Shown piece after piece: positions 49,093 through 59,295 of a stretch of DNA of 64,000 nucleotides. The notes under the pieces are model-generated. The model did no database searches, was not told the origin of the DNA, and was given only the letters and a program-made list of their open reading frames with translations. The stretch is taken from assembly GCA_041905405.1 (NCBI GenBank), contig JAYRLC010000004.1, positions 62,001 to 126,000 of the forward strand. Reading direction: 5' to 3'. Position 1 is the first letter of the stretch. Each line of letters starts with the position of its first letter. Source of the DNA: RAM1 sp041905405. Its GTDB lineage: Bacteria > Pseudomonadota > Gammaproteobacteria > Burkholderiales > Burkholderiaceae_C. The translations under genes and the position numbers were made by a program.

Positions 49093-50493
49093 ATGGCTGA
49101 ATTCAAGGAAATTTCCCCCAACGCCAGCGCCGGTGAAAAGCTGCTCAACTGGGTGGACAACCGCTTTCCCGCAAGCAAGCTGTACAAGGAGCACCTGTCC
49201 GAGTACTACGCGCCCAAGAACTTCAACTTCTGGTATTTCTTCGGCTCGCTGGCCCTGCTGGTGCTGGTGATCCAGATCGTGACCGGCATCTTCCTGGTCA
49301 TGCACTACAAGCCCGACGCCAGCGTGGCGTTTGCGTCCGTCGAATACATCATGCGCGACGTACCCTGGGGCTGGTTGATCCGCTACATGCACTCGACCGG
49401 CGCGTCTGCATTCTTTGTCGTGGTGTACCTGCACATGTTCCGCGGCCTGCTGTACGGCAGCTACCGCAAGCCGCGCGAGCTGGTCTGGATCTTCGGTTGC
49501 GCGATCTTCCTGTGCCTGATGGCCGAGGCCTTCATGGGCTACCTGCTGCCCTGGGGTCAGATGTCCTATTGGGGCGCCCAGGTGATCGTGAACCTGTTCT
49601 CCGCGATCCCGTTCGTGGGCCCGGACCTGGCGCTGCTGATCCGCGGCGACTACGTGGTGTCCGATGCCACGCTGAACCGCTTCTTCAGCTTCCACGTCAT
49701 CGCCGTGCCGCTGGTGCTGCTGGGCCTCGTCGCCGCGCACATCATCGCGCTGCACGAAGTGGGCTCCAACAACCCCGACGGTGTCGAGATCAAGGCCAAC
49801 AAGGACAAGAACGGCATCCCGGTGGATGGCATCCCGTTCCACCCGTACTACACGGTGCACGACATCCTGGGCGTGAGCGTCTTCCTGATGGCGTTCACGG
49901 CGGTGATCTTCTTCGCGCCTGAATTCGGCGGCTACTTCCTGGAGTACAACAACTTCATCCCGGCCGATCCGCTGAAGACCCCGCTGCACATCGCGCCGGT
50001 CTGGTACTTCACGCCGTTCTACTCCATGCTGCGTGCCATCACGACCGAAATGATGTACGTGCTGGTGCTGTGCGTGGTGGCGGGTGCTGCGCTCTCGGTC
50101 ACGCGCTTCAAGATCCCCTCCCTGTTCAAGGGGCTGATCATCGGCGCCGCGGTCGTGGCCGTGGCCGTGATGCTCGCGATCGACGCCAAGTTCTGGGGCG
50201 TGGTCGTCATGGGTGGCGCCGTCATCATCCTTTTCTTCCTGCCCTGGCTGGACTTCAGCCCGGTCAAGTCCATCCGCTACCGTCCCGACTGGCACAAGTA
50301 CCTGTACGGTGTGTTCGTCGTCAACTTCCTCATTCTGGGCTACCTGGGCGTTCAACCCCCGTCGCCCATCGGCGAGCGCGTTTCGCAGGTCGGCACGCTG
50401 TTCTACTTCGGTTTCTTCCTGCTGATGCCGTGGTGGAGCCGGCTGGGCGAGTTCAAACAGGTGCCGGACCGCGTCACCTTCGCCGCGCATTAA
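49093..50493 (+). CDS. petB: Cytochrome b (bc1 complex)
   Basis: Cytochrome b carries two haems and the quinol oxidation site. The 466-residue protein has about nine to ten hydrophobic segments. Haem-ligand regions are HSTGASAFFVVVYLHMFRGLLYGSY and FFSFHVIAVPLVLLGLVAAHIIALHEVG. The Qo-site motif PADPLKTPLHIAPVWYF is the bacterial variant of PEWY-containing loops. The C-terminal four-helix part is fused, so this is full-length cytochrome b. Confidence 0.96.
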   Translation: MAEFKEISPNASAGEKLLNWVDNRFPASKLYKEHLSEYYAPKNFNFWYFFGSLALLVLVIQIVTGIFLVMHYKPDASVAFASVEYIMRDVPWGWLIRYMHSTGASAFFVVVYLHMFRGLLYGSYRKPRELVWIFGCAIFLCLMAEAFMGYLLPWGQMSYWGAQVIVNLFSAIPFVGPDLALLIRGDYVVSDATLNRFFSFHVIAVPLVLLGLVAAHIIALHEVGSNNPDGVEIKANKDKNGIPVDGIPFHPYYTVHDILGVSVFLMAFTAVIFFAPEFGGYFLEYNNFIPADPLKTPLHIAPVWYFTPFYSMLRAITTEMMYVLVLCVVAGAALSVTRFKIPSLFKGLIIGAAVVAVAVMLAIDAKFWGVVVMGGAVIILFFLPWLDFSPVKSIRYRPDWHKYLYGVFVVNFLILGYLGVQPPSPIGERVSQVGTLFYFGFFLLMPWWSRLGEFKQVPDRVTFAAH

Positions 50494-50509
50494 GCTGGAG
50501 ACGACAACA

Positions 50510-51265
50510 ATGAAAAAGCTCATCCTCACGTTGATCGCGGCCTTGGGCATCGTCACGGGCGCGCACGCCGCTGGCGGTGGCATTGCCTGGGACAAGGCGC
50601 CCAAGAACACCAACGACCTGGCCACCCTGCAAAACGGCGCCAAGCTGTTCGTCAACTACTGCCTGAACTGCCATTCGGCGGCGTTCATGCGTTACAACCG
50701 GCTGCAGGACATCGGCCTGACCGAGCAGCAGATCAAGGACAACCTCCTGTTCGGTTCGGCCAAGGTCGGCGACACCATGAAGGCGTCCATCGATCCCAAG
50801 CAGGCCGCCGAATGGTTCGGCGCCAATCCGCCCGACCTGACGCTGGTGGCCCGTTCGCGCTCCGGCCATGGCGGCACCGGTGCAGACTACCTGTACACCT
50901 ACCTGCGTACTTACTACCGCGACGACACCAAGGCCACGGGTTGGAACAACCTGGCGTTCCCCAACGTGGGTATGCCGCACGCGCTGTGGGAACTGCAGGG
51001 CGAGCGTCGCCCGCTCTTCGAGGAACGCAAGGAGCATGGCCACGAAGTGAAGGTCTTCAAGGGCTGGGAGCAGGTTTCTGCCGGTACGCTGACGCCGTTG
51101 CAGTACGACCAGGCTGTGGGCGACCTCGTGAACTACATGCAATGGATGTCCGAACCCGCCCAGAACACGCGTGTTCGCGTGGGCGTCTGGGTGCTGCTGT
51201 TCCTGGGTGTTTTCACCGTGATCGCCTGGCGCCTCAACGCGGCGTTCTGGAAAGACATCAAGTAA
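50510..51265 (+). CDS. petC: Cytochrome c1 (bc1 complex)
   Basis: The 251-residue precursor has a Sec signal peptide (LILTLIAALGIVTGAHA) and one c-type haem site, CLNCHSAAFMRYNR. The distal methionine region is NLAFPNVGMPHALWELQG. A C-terminal membrane anchor follows (VGVWVLLFLGVFTVIAWRLNAAFW). Attachment of its haem requires the system II machinery, one subunit of which (ccsB) is at the left end of this window. Confidence 0.96.
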   Translation: MKKLILTLIAALGIVTGAHAAGGGIAWDKAPKNTNDLATLQNGAKLFVNYCLNCHSAAFMRYNRLQDIGLTEQQIKDNLLFGSAKVGDTMKASIDPKQAAEWFGANPPDLTLVARSRSGHGGTGADYLYTYLRTYYRDDTKATGWNNLAFPNVGMPHALWELQGERRPLFEERKEHGHEVKVFKGWEQVSAGTLTPLQYDQAVGDLVNYMQWMSEPAQNTRVRVGVWVLLFLGVFTVIAWRLNAAFWKDIK

Positions 51266-51304
51266 CCGGACGCGGCCCGGCCAGGCCGGGCCTGCGACCC
51301 TGCG

Positions 51305-51337
51305 GAGTGGGCTGCTTTTGCGCACCCACTCTTTTTT
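51305..51337 (+). terminator. Rho-independent terminator between petC and sspA
   Basis: GAGTGGG (51305-51311) and CCCACTC (51325-51331) form a 7-bp stem with a 13-base loop, followed by six T residues. Just upstream, GGCCCGGCC and GGCCGGGCC (51274-51292) form a second GC-rich hairpin. sspA begins 19 bases after the T-run. Confidence 0.75.
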
Positions 51338-51356
51338 GATTTAAGGAGCCTACATC

Positions 51357-51968
51357 ATGATGGTGCTGTATTCGGGAACCACCTGCCCTTTCTCCCACCG
51401 CTGCCGGTTCGTGCTGTTCGAAAAGGGCATGGACTTTGAAATCCGTGATGTCGACCTGTACAACAAGCCTGAAGATATCAACGTTATGAACCCGTACGGC
51501 CAGGTCCCGATTCTGGTCGAACGCGATCTGATCCTGTACGAGTCGAACATCATCAACGAGTACATCGACGAGCGCTTCCCCCACCCGCAGCTCATGCCCG
51601 GCGATCCCGTGGACCGCGCGCGCGTGCGCCTGTTCCTGCTGAACTTCGAGAAGGAGCTCTTCGTTCACGTGAGCACACTGGAGTCGCGCGCCGCCAAGAG
51701 CAACGAGAAGGCACTGGAAAAGGCCCGCGCCCACATCCGCGACCGCCTGACGCAGCTGGCTCCCGTGTTCCTGAAGAACAAGTACATGCTGGGCGAGAAC
51801 TTCTCGATGCTGGACGTGGCCATTGCCCCGCTGCTGTGGCGCCTGGACTACTACGGCATCGACCTCAGCAAGAACGCCGCGCCGCTGCTCAAGTATGCAG
51901 AGCGCATCTTCTCGCGTCCGGCTTATATCGAGGCGCTGACGCCCTCTGAAAAGGTCATGCGGAAGTAA
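51357..51968 (+). CDS. sspA: Stringent starvation protein A (SspA)
   Basis: SspA is a glutathione S-transferase-fold protein that binds RNA polymerase and regulates gene expression under stress. The 203-residue protein starts MMVLYSGTTCPFSHRCRFVLFEKG and has the thioredoxin-fold GQVPILVERDLILYESNIINEYIDE and a helical C-terminal domain (LAPVFLKNKYMLGENFSMLDVAIAPLLWRLDYYG). AAGGAG lies at 51343-51348. It is followed 11 bases later by sspB. Confidence 0.95.
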   Translation: MMVLYSGTTCPFSHRCRFVLFEKGMDFEIRDVDLYNKPEDINVMNPYGQVPILVERDLILYESNIINEYIDERFPHPQLMPGDPVDRARVRLFLLNFEKELFVHVSTLESRAAKSNEKALEKARAHIRDRLTQLAPVFLKNKYMLGENFSMLDVAIAPLLWRLDYYGIDLSKNAAPLLKYAERIFSRPAYIEALTPSEKVMRK

Positions 51969-51979
51969 GACGGGTCGCC

Positions 51980-52513
51980 ATGAACGCCCTGGAGTCCACG
52001 TCCACCCGCCCGTACCTGATCCGGGCGTTGTACGACTGGTGCACGGACAACGGCTTCACGCCGTATGTCGCGGTGCTGGTGGACGACTCGGTGCAGGTGC
52101 CGCGCGAATACGTCAAGAACGGCGAGATCGTGCTGAACATCAGCTTCGACGCGACGAGCTCGCTGAAGCTGGGCAACGAGTTCATCGAATTCAAGGCGCG
52201 CTTTGCCGGCACCGCACGTGAAATCATGGTTCCGGTCAACCGCGTCATTGCCATTTATGCGCGCGAGAACGGACAGGGCATGGCTTTCCCGATACCGGCC
52301 GCTGGCGCCGCCCCAGGGGCCGAAGGGGTCAAGGCATCGCCGTTGAGCAGCGTGCCGGCAGCACCCGCCACGGGCCTCGCAGGGACAGAGAGCGATCCGC
52401 GTGTGGTGCAACTCGTCACGGCGGAAGCGACCGAAGGCAGCACACCACCAGAGCAGCCCGAACCTCCCAAACCGCCCTCTGGACCGCGTCCCGCGTTGAA
52501 GCGGGTCAAGTGA
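51980..52513 (+). CDS. sspB: ClpXP protease specificity-enhancing factor SspB
   Basis: SspB tethers ssrA-tagged and other substrates to ClpXP. The 177-residue protein has the conserved STRPYLIRALYDWCTDNGFTPYVAVLVDD and the substrate-groove segment VLNISFDATSSLKLGNEFIEFKARF. A long flexible Pro/Glu-rich linker ends in the ClpX-binding peptide PALKRVK. It is paired with sspA as in other proteobacteria. Confidence 0.95.
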   Translation: MNALESTSTRPYLIRALYDWCTDNGFTPYVAVLVDDSVQVPREYVKNGEIVLNISFDATSSLKLGNEFIEFKARFAGTAREIMVPVNRVIAIYARENGQGMAFPIPAAGAAPGAEGVKASPLSSVPAAPATGLAGTESDPRVVQLVTAEATEGSTPPEQPEPPKPPSGPRPALKRVK

Positions 52514-52547
52514 ACACAAGGCCGACGCAGCCTTAGAATCGCGGAAC

Positions 52548-52623
52548 GCCGATTTAGCTCAGTTGGTAGAGCAACCGCCTTGTAAGCGGTAGGTCATCAG
52601 TTCGAATCCGATAATCGGCACCA
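52548..52623 (+). tRNA. tRNA-Thr (anticodon UGU)
   Basis: A clover leaf can be drawn. The acceptor stem pairs GCCGATT (52548-52554) with AATCGGC. The D-loop region is AGCTCAGTTGGTAGAGC. The anticodon stem ACCGC/GCGGT encloses the loop CTTGTAA, with anticodon TGT. The T-loop is TTCGAATC, the discriminator is A at 52620, and the CCA end is encoded. It lies in the 123-base gap between sspB and the convergent dciA. Confidence 0.97.
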
Positions 52624-52636
52624 TCCCCATCTTCTG

Positions 52637-52945
52637 TTACCTGGCGGGCATTTGTACCTTCACCCGAATTGAGGTAACCTCCCACCCCCGGTCGCGCAAA
52701 CGGGTCAGCAGTGCGGGAAGCACCTGTCTCAATTTGGCGGCTGCGGCGTTGCTACTGACCAGCAGGCACCATTCGGCCCCTTCCACGGGGCCTGCACTGA
52801 TGGCGGGGCGCAGCGGGGCAGGAATCAACAGTTCCACCGCCTTGAGCCTTTCGCGCGAATCACGCGCCAACTCCGCCAGTCTTGCCAGTGTCGGCGAGTC
52901 CTGGGCGGCCTGTTGCAGCGTGACCGGGTGATTGCGGCGATCCAT
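52637..52945 (-). CDS. DciA-like replication protein (DUF721)
   Basis: The 102-residue protein matches the DciA family, which loads or recruits the replicative helicase DnaB: SPTLARLAELARDSRERLKAVELLIPAPLRPAIS, then EWCLLVSSNAAAAKLRQVLPALLTRLRDRGWEVTSIRVKV. It is divergent from the M23 peptidase gene, and the dciA-M23-secA order is conserved in Burkholderiales. Calling it DciA rests on the family and its location. Confidence 0.85.
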   Translation of the reverse strand: MDRRNHPVTLQQAAQDSPTLARLAELARDSRERLKAVELLIPAPLRPAISAGPVEGAEWCLLVSSNAAAAKLRQVLPALLTRLRDRGWEVTSIRVKVQMPAR

Positions 52946-52971
52946 GGTGGCGTGGCTTTGAGGGGATAACG

Positions 52972-53940
52972 GTGCATTTCATTATCACGGATGCATGGCT
53001 TGCCAGAAGCCGCGCCATTCACCTGAGCGGCACTCGGCTGGCCTTTGCGGTCGTCACGCTTTCCCTTGTGCTGATGGTCATGGCCGCAGGCCTGTACCAC
53101 TGGGTATTTCTCAAGGGTGCGCGTGAGGGATGGCCTGTCATCGGATCCCTGGTGCGGTTGATGGTGCGCGACGAATTCGAGCAGCGTGACCGCTTCATGC
53201 GCGAGAACCTGGACGCCATGGCCCGCAAGCTGGGGGAGATGCAGGCCAAGCTGGTGCAACTGGAGGCGCTGGGCGAGCGCGTGTCGGGCCTGGCCGGCGT
53301 GAATCCCGCGGAAATCCGCACCACGCCAGGCCGGGGCGGCGCGCTGGTTTCGGGCCGGCCGCTTAGCATGGACGAATTGCAGGCAACCCTTGCCGACCTG
53401 GACAGGCTGGCCGACCAGCGTGTCGACCTGCTGACAGTCATGGAGTCGCGCCTGTTTGACCAGAAGATCAAACGCATGATGGTGCCGACGCAACTGCCTG
53501 TCTCCGGCAACCTGGGGTCGACGTTCGGTTGGCGCATCGACCCCTTCACAGGGCGGTCCGCCCTGCACACGGGGCTGGACTTTCCCGCCATGCCTGGCAC
53601 GTCTATCCATGCGGCCGCAGGTGGCGTGGTGGTGGCGCAGGAGTTCCATGCCGAGTACGGCAACATGATCGAGATCGACCATGGCAATGACCTGATCACC
53701 CGCTACGCCCATGCGTCACGTGTGTTTGTGCGCAAGGGCGATCTGATCAAGCGCGGCCAGAAATTGGCTGAGGTTGGCACCACGGGCCGTTCCACAGGTC
53801 CGCACCTTCACTTTGAGGTTCTGGTCCAGGGCGTGCCGCAGGATCCACAGAAATTCCTTCAGGCGGGTCAGAACCTGGCACCGCCACAGGTGGCGCAGGC
53901 CGGGACCGCCGCCCCCGCACAGGCGCCTGCACACAGGTAA
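52972..53940 (+). CDS. M23 family metallopeptidase
   Basis: This 322-residue membrane-anchored LytM-type endopeptidase cleaves or regulates peptidoglycan cross-links. It has one N-terminal membrane helix (about residues 23-43) and a coiled coil (MARKLGEMQAKLVQLEALGERVSGLAG). The M23 domain zinc ligands are in SALHTGLDF and GPHLHFEVLVQG, so the active site is complete. It starts with GTG at 52972, preceded by AGGGGA. The long alanine/proline tail is low complexity. It lies between dciA and secA. Confidence 0.92.
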   Translation: MHFIITDAWLARSRAIHLSGTRLAFAVVTLSLVLMVMAAGLYHWVFLKGAREGWPVIGSLVRLMVRDEFEQRDRFMRENLDAMARKLGEMQAKLVQLEALGERVSGLAGVNPAEIRTTPGRGGALVSGRPLSMDELQATLADLDRLADQRVDLLTVMESRLFDQKIKRMMVPTQLPVSGNLGSTFGWRIDPFTGRSALHTGLDFPAMPGTSIHAAAGGVVVAQEFHAEYGNMIEIDHGNDLITRYAHASRVFVRKGDLIKRGQKLAEVGTTGRSTGPHLHFEVLVQGVPQDPQKFLQAGQNLAPPQVAQAGTAAPAQAPAHR

Positions 53941-54069
53941 AATCCCTGGCTGCGCTTTCGCCGCCCCGGTGCTCTTGCATCGGGTGGTGCGGGCCCCATT
54001 TCTTCCTGATTCAACAAAGGATCGCGCTGCCCTGCGGCCCCGGCGGGCTGGCAGGGCGGTAACGCATTC

Positions 54070-56829
<2,760 letters not shown>

Positions 56830-56949
56830 AATCCGCTGGCGGCCAGACGACCGCTCTGGCTGCCCGAAGGCGCGGGGCCTGCCGGGATTGTTAGTACAAA
56901 CTTCCCAATTGTCGGCGTCAATGCCGCATTAGGGAGCAATCCCGAGGCT

Positions 56950-56975
56950 CACCCCTGTCAAGTTTGACAGGGGTG
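56950..56975. promoter_or_regulatory. Perfect inverted repeat resembling a lux box, upstream of the autoinducer synthase gene
   Basis: CACCCCTGTCAA (56950-56961) and TTGACAGGGGTG (56964-56975) are exact reverse complements with a 2-base spacer (GT). The centre is 47.5 bases from the ATG at 57010 and 71.5 from ATG 57034. The core CCTGTCAAGTTTGACAG fits the CTG-N10-CAG pattern of lux boxes bound by LuxR-type regulators. The right arm contains TTGACA, a possible -35 box; no clear -10 is seen, as expected for an activated promoter. Confidence 0.7.
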
Positions 56976-57009
56976 TCGGGGCGTCACAGTCTGTTTCGAA
57001 CTTCAATCG

Positions 57010-58269
57010 ATGCACCATTTTTACGAGGTGCCTATGGAAGTACTTGAAAAGGCCGTGTCCGCGAACCCGGTCAATCCCCCGTTGGGAGCCCAATTGCAGC
57101 GTCGGCTGGCGGAATTCGCGCCACGTTTTACACAGGAGTGGAGCGGCCGGTTCGTGACACATGGCCGGGCCGCGGGGCCCGATGCCGTGCGGCTGGACGG
57201 CAATGACTACCTGTCGGTGACGGGCCATCCGGCGATCGTGCAGGCGCAGCTCGACTCCCTGCGCCAGGACAGGGAGTTCGTCATTCAGTCCGGGGTCTTC
57301 CATCTGGACGGCCACCCTGCAGGCCAGCTCGAAGATGCCATCGCGGGCTGGATCGGCAAGGATGACGGCTACGTCTGCCAATCGGGCTATACCGCTAACC
57401 TCGGATTGATCCAGGTGGCCGCCGATCCGCAGACGCCGGTATACATCGACATGCTTGCCCACATGTCTCTGTGGGAAGGCGCGCGCGCATCGGGCGCTCC
57501 CATCCACCCCTTTCGCCACAACGACCCCGCGCACCTGGCCAAGATGGCTGCGCGTCACGGGCCGGGACTGGTCGTGGTGGACTCCGTCTACAGCACCACA
57601 GGCGCGCTGTGTCCCGTGGCTGAAATGGTGGACGTCGCCGAACGCCATGGGTGCATGATGCTGGTGGATGAATCGCATTCACTGGGCACGCACGGTCCCG
57701 CCGGCGCAGGGCTGTGCGCCCAGCTGGGCCTGACGGATCGCGTGCACTTCATCACGGCCAGCCTGGCCAAGGCTTTTGCGGGCCGTGCGGGTTTCTTTAC
57801 CGCCCCCAAGGAGTTGCGCAACTACCTCATGTGCCACAGCTTTCCGGGCATCTTCAGCTCGGCGTTGCTGCCCCACGAAATCGCCGGCCTGCGCGCGACG
57901 CTGGAGGTGATCCGCGCAGCGGACGATGCACGCATGAAGCTCCAGTCGAATACCCGCCGCCTGCGCCGCAGCCTGACCGACATGGGATATCCCATTCACC
58001 AGGGCAGCGAACAGATCATCGCGCTGGAGGTGGGCATCGAGTTCGACACGCTGGCGCTGCGCGACGAACTGGAGGCCCGGGGCGTGTTCGGCGCGGTGTT
58101 CTGCGCCCCCGCCACCAGCCGCAACCGTGCCATGGTGCGCCTGACGCTCAATGCCGCGCTGACCGATGCCGAGATGGGCCACGTGGAGTGGGCCGCAAGG
58201 GACGTGCTGTCCGCGGCCAGGCCTTGGGACTGGCCCATTGCCAAGCGCGGCCGGGCGTCGGCTTCCTGA
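57010..58269 (+). CDS. cqsA: Alpha-hydroxyketone quorum-sensing autoinducer synthase (CqsA/LqsA family)
   Basis: This PLP enzyme should condense an acyl-CoA with an amino acid or SAM to give a CAI-1/LAI-1-type signal. The 419-residue protein matches the CqsA signature throughout: SGYTANLGLIQ, YIDMLAHMSLWEGAR, HPFRHND, RHGPGLVVVDSVYST, LVDESHSLGTHGPAGAG, and the PLP lysine Lys254 in FITASLAKAFAGRAG. SFPGIFSSALLPHE and EARGVFGAVFCAPATSRN follow. These features separate it from KBL and AONS synthases. ATG 57034 (MEVLEKAV), with GAGG upstream, may be the true start, giving 411 residues. It heads a four-gene quorum-sensing locus after secA. The acyl chain and amino donor cannot be read from sequence. 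Confidence 0.93.
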   Translation: MHHFYEVPMEVLEKAVSANPVNPPLGAQLQRRLAEFAPRFTQEWSGRFVTHGRAAGPDAVRLDGNDYLSVTGHPAIVQAQLDSLRQDREFVIQSGVFHLDGHPAGQLEDAIAGWIGKDDGYVCQSGYTANLGLIQVAADPQTPVYIDMLAHMSLWEGARASGAPIHPFRHNDPAHLAKMAARHGPGLVVVDSVYSTTGALCPVAEMVDVAERHGCMMLVDESHSLGTHGPAGAGLCAQLGLTDRVHFITASLAKAFAGRAGFFTAPKELRNYLMCHSFPGIFSSALLPHEIAGLRATLEVIRAADDARMKLQSNTRRLRRSLTDMGYPIHQGSEQIIALEVGIEFDTLALRDELEARGVFGAVFCAPATSRNRAMVRLTLNAALTDAEMGHVEWAARDVLSAARPWDWPIAKRGRASAS

Positions 58270-58275
58270 GGGCGC

Positions 58276-59253
58276 TCAGCCCTGGACGCTGCGGTGTTCC
58301 TGCCGCGCCAGCCAGTGGCCGAAACTGTTGGTCGGGTCGGGGCACAGCTCAGGCGGAACGGCGAACAGCGCACCGAGCAGGTTTTCTTCGCGCCCGATGG
58401 TGAACGCGGGATTCAGCTCGGGCGGTGCGCCGTGTCCCAGTGCCTGGCGCAGTTCCAGGTCCGCGAGCCGGCGTCCCTGGCGGATGTCCGTGGCCGCGGC
58501 CGTTCCCAGGCCTTCGGATTCGGCAAGCGATGCCAGGTCTTCCAGGCCGGCGGTGGGCTCCAGCTGCAGCCAGGACACCTGGCCGTTGGCATCCATGCCC
58601 AGCACGCCGAACGGGTCACCGATGACCACATGCTCGACCCAGCGTTTGGCGACGAAGTCGGTCAGGTCGCGACCGATGGACGGCACCCGCAGCAGCGCGT
58701 TTTGCTGCGGCGTCAGCGTCGCGCGCCAGATCTGCGAATGGCGCGGGTTGGGTGTGGACATCAGGTGCTCCACCGCGTCGATGAGCCGGTGGGAAATATC
58801 CGGTGTCTGCTTGGCCAGGAACTGGTCGATGAGGCCCCGGTTGAAGGCATTGACCGCAACCTGCTCATCGGCCTGGCCTGTCAGCAGCACGCGTGAGCCG
58901 GGCCAGTCCACCAGCTCACCCAGGGCCTGGAGTCCGTCCATGGCCGGCATGGAGTAGTCGACCACGCACACGCGGGTGAGCGCGTAGCGCTCGGTGTATT
59001 TGGACCAGTAGCCCAGCAGTTGGGGGATCAGCGGCTTGCCCTCGCGCCAGTGTTCCACCAACTGCTGCTGGTTCCAGGCATCCGCTTCCCAGAATGGTGG
59101 CTCCTGCTGCAGGTAGTTGATGCAGTCGTGCGGGCGCAGGAACAGCTTCAGGTTCCAGTGCCGCGGCAGCACCAGGGCGAGCATCTCCAGGTAGTCCGGG
59201 TCATCGTCCAGAAAGACCACGGTGCCGGGCCGTTGAAACAGGGCGAAGCTCAT
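58276..59253 (-). CDS. Response regulator of the alpha-hydroxyketone system (LqsR/JqsR-like)
   Basis: This 325-residue protein is a modified receiver domain plus a C-terminal domain of unknown type. The acidic pair lies in FLDDDPD (Asp16-Asp18), the phosphoacceptor is Asp99 in VCVVDYSMPAMDGL, and Thr125 and Lys148 complete the site. The distance from Asp99 to Lys148 is normal, but between the first acidic residues and Asp99 there are about 83 residues instead of about 42. Residues about 45-92 are therefore an insertion. The C-terminal half has no DNA-binding motif I recognise, like LqsR of Legionella. It lies 42 bases downstream of the sensor kinase on the same strand and is convergent with cqsA. 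Confidence 0.87.
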   Translation of the reverse strand: MSFALFQRPGTVVFLDDDPDYLEMLALVLPRHWNLKLFLRPHDCINYLQQEPPFWEADAWNQQQLVEHWREGKPLIPQLLGYWSKYTERYALTRVCVVDYSMPAMDGLQALGELVDWPGSRVLLTGQADEQVAVNAFNRGLIDQFLAKQTPDISHRLIDAVEHLMSTPNPRHSQIWRATLTPQQNALLRVPSIGRDLTDFVAKRWVEHVVIGDPFGVLGMDANGQVSWLQLEPTAGLEDLASLAESEGLGTAAATDIRQGRRLADLELRQALGHGAPPELNPAFTIGREENLLGALFAVPPELCPDPTNSFGHWLARQEHRSVQG

Positions 59254-59295
59254 GGGAAAAGTCCCGCGGGAGGATGGAAGGGTCTGGACATTGTG

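Noticed and set aside
52548..52623. tRNA-Thr as a possible integration site
   Set aside because: No integrase, direct repeat or foreign cargo lies next to it.
56884..56943. GGGATTG and CAATCCC repeated in inverse orientation before cqsA
   Set aside because: The 7-base arms are 46 bases apart; such matches are common by chance.
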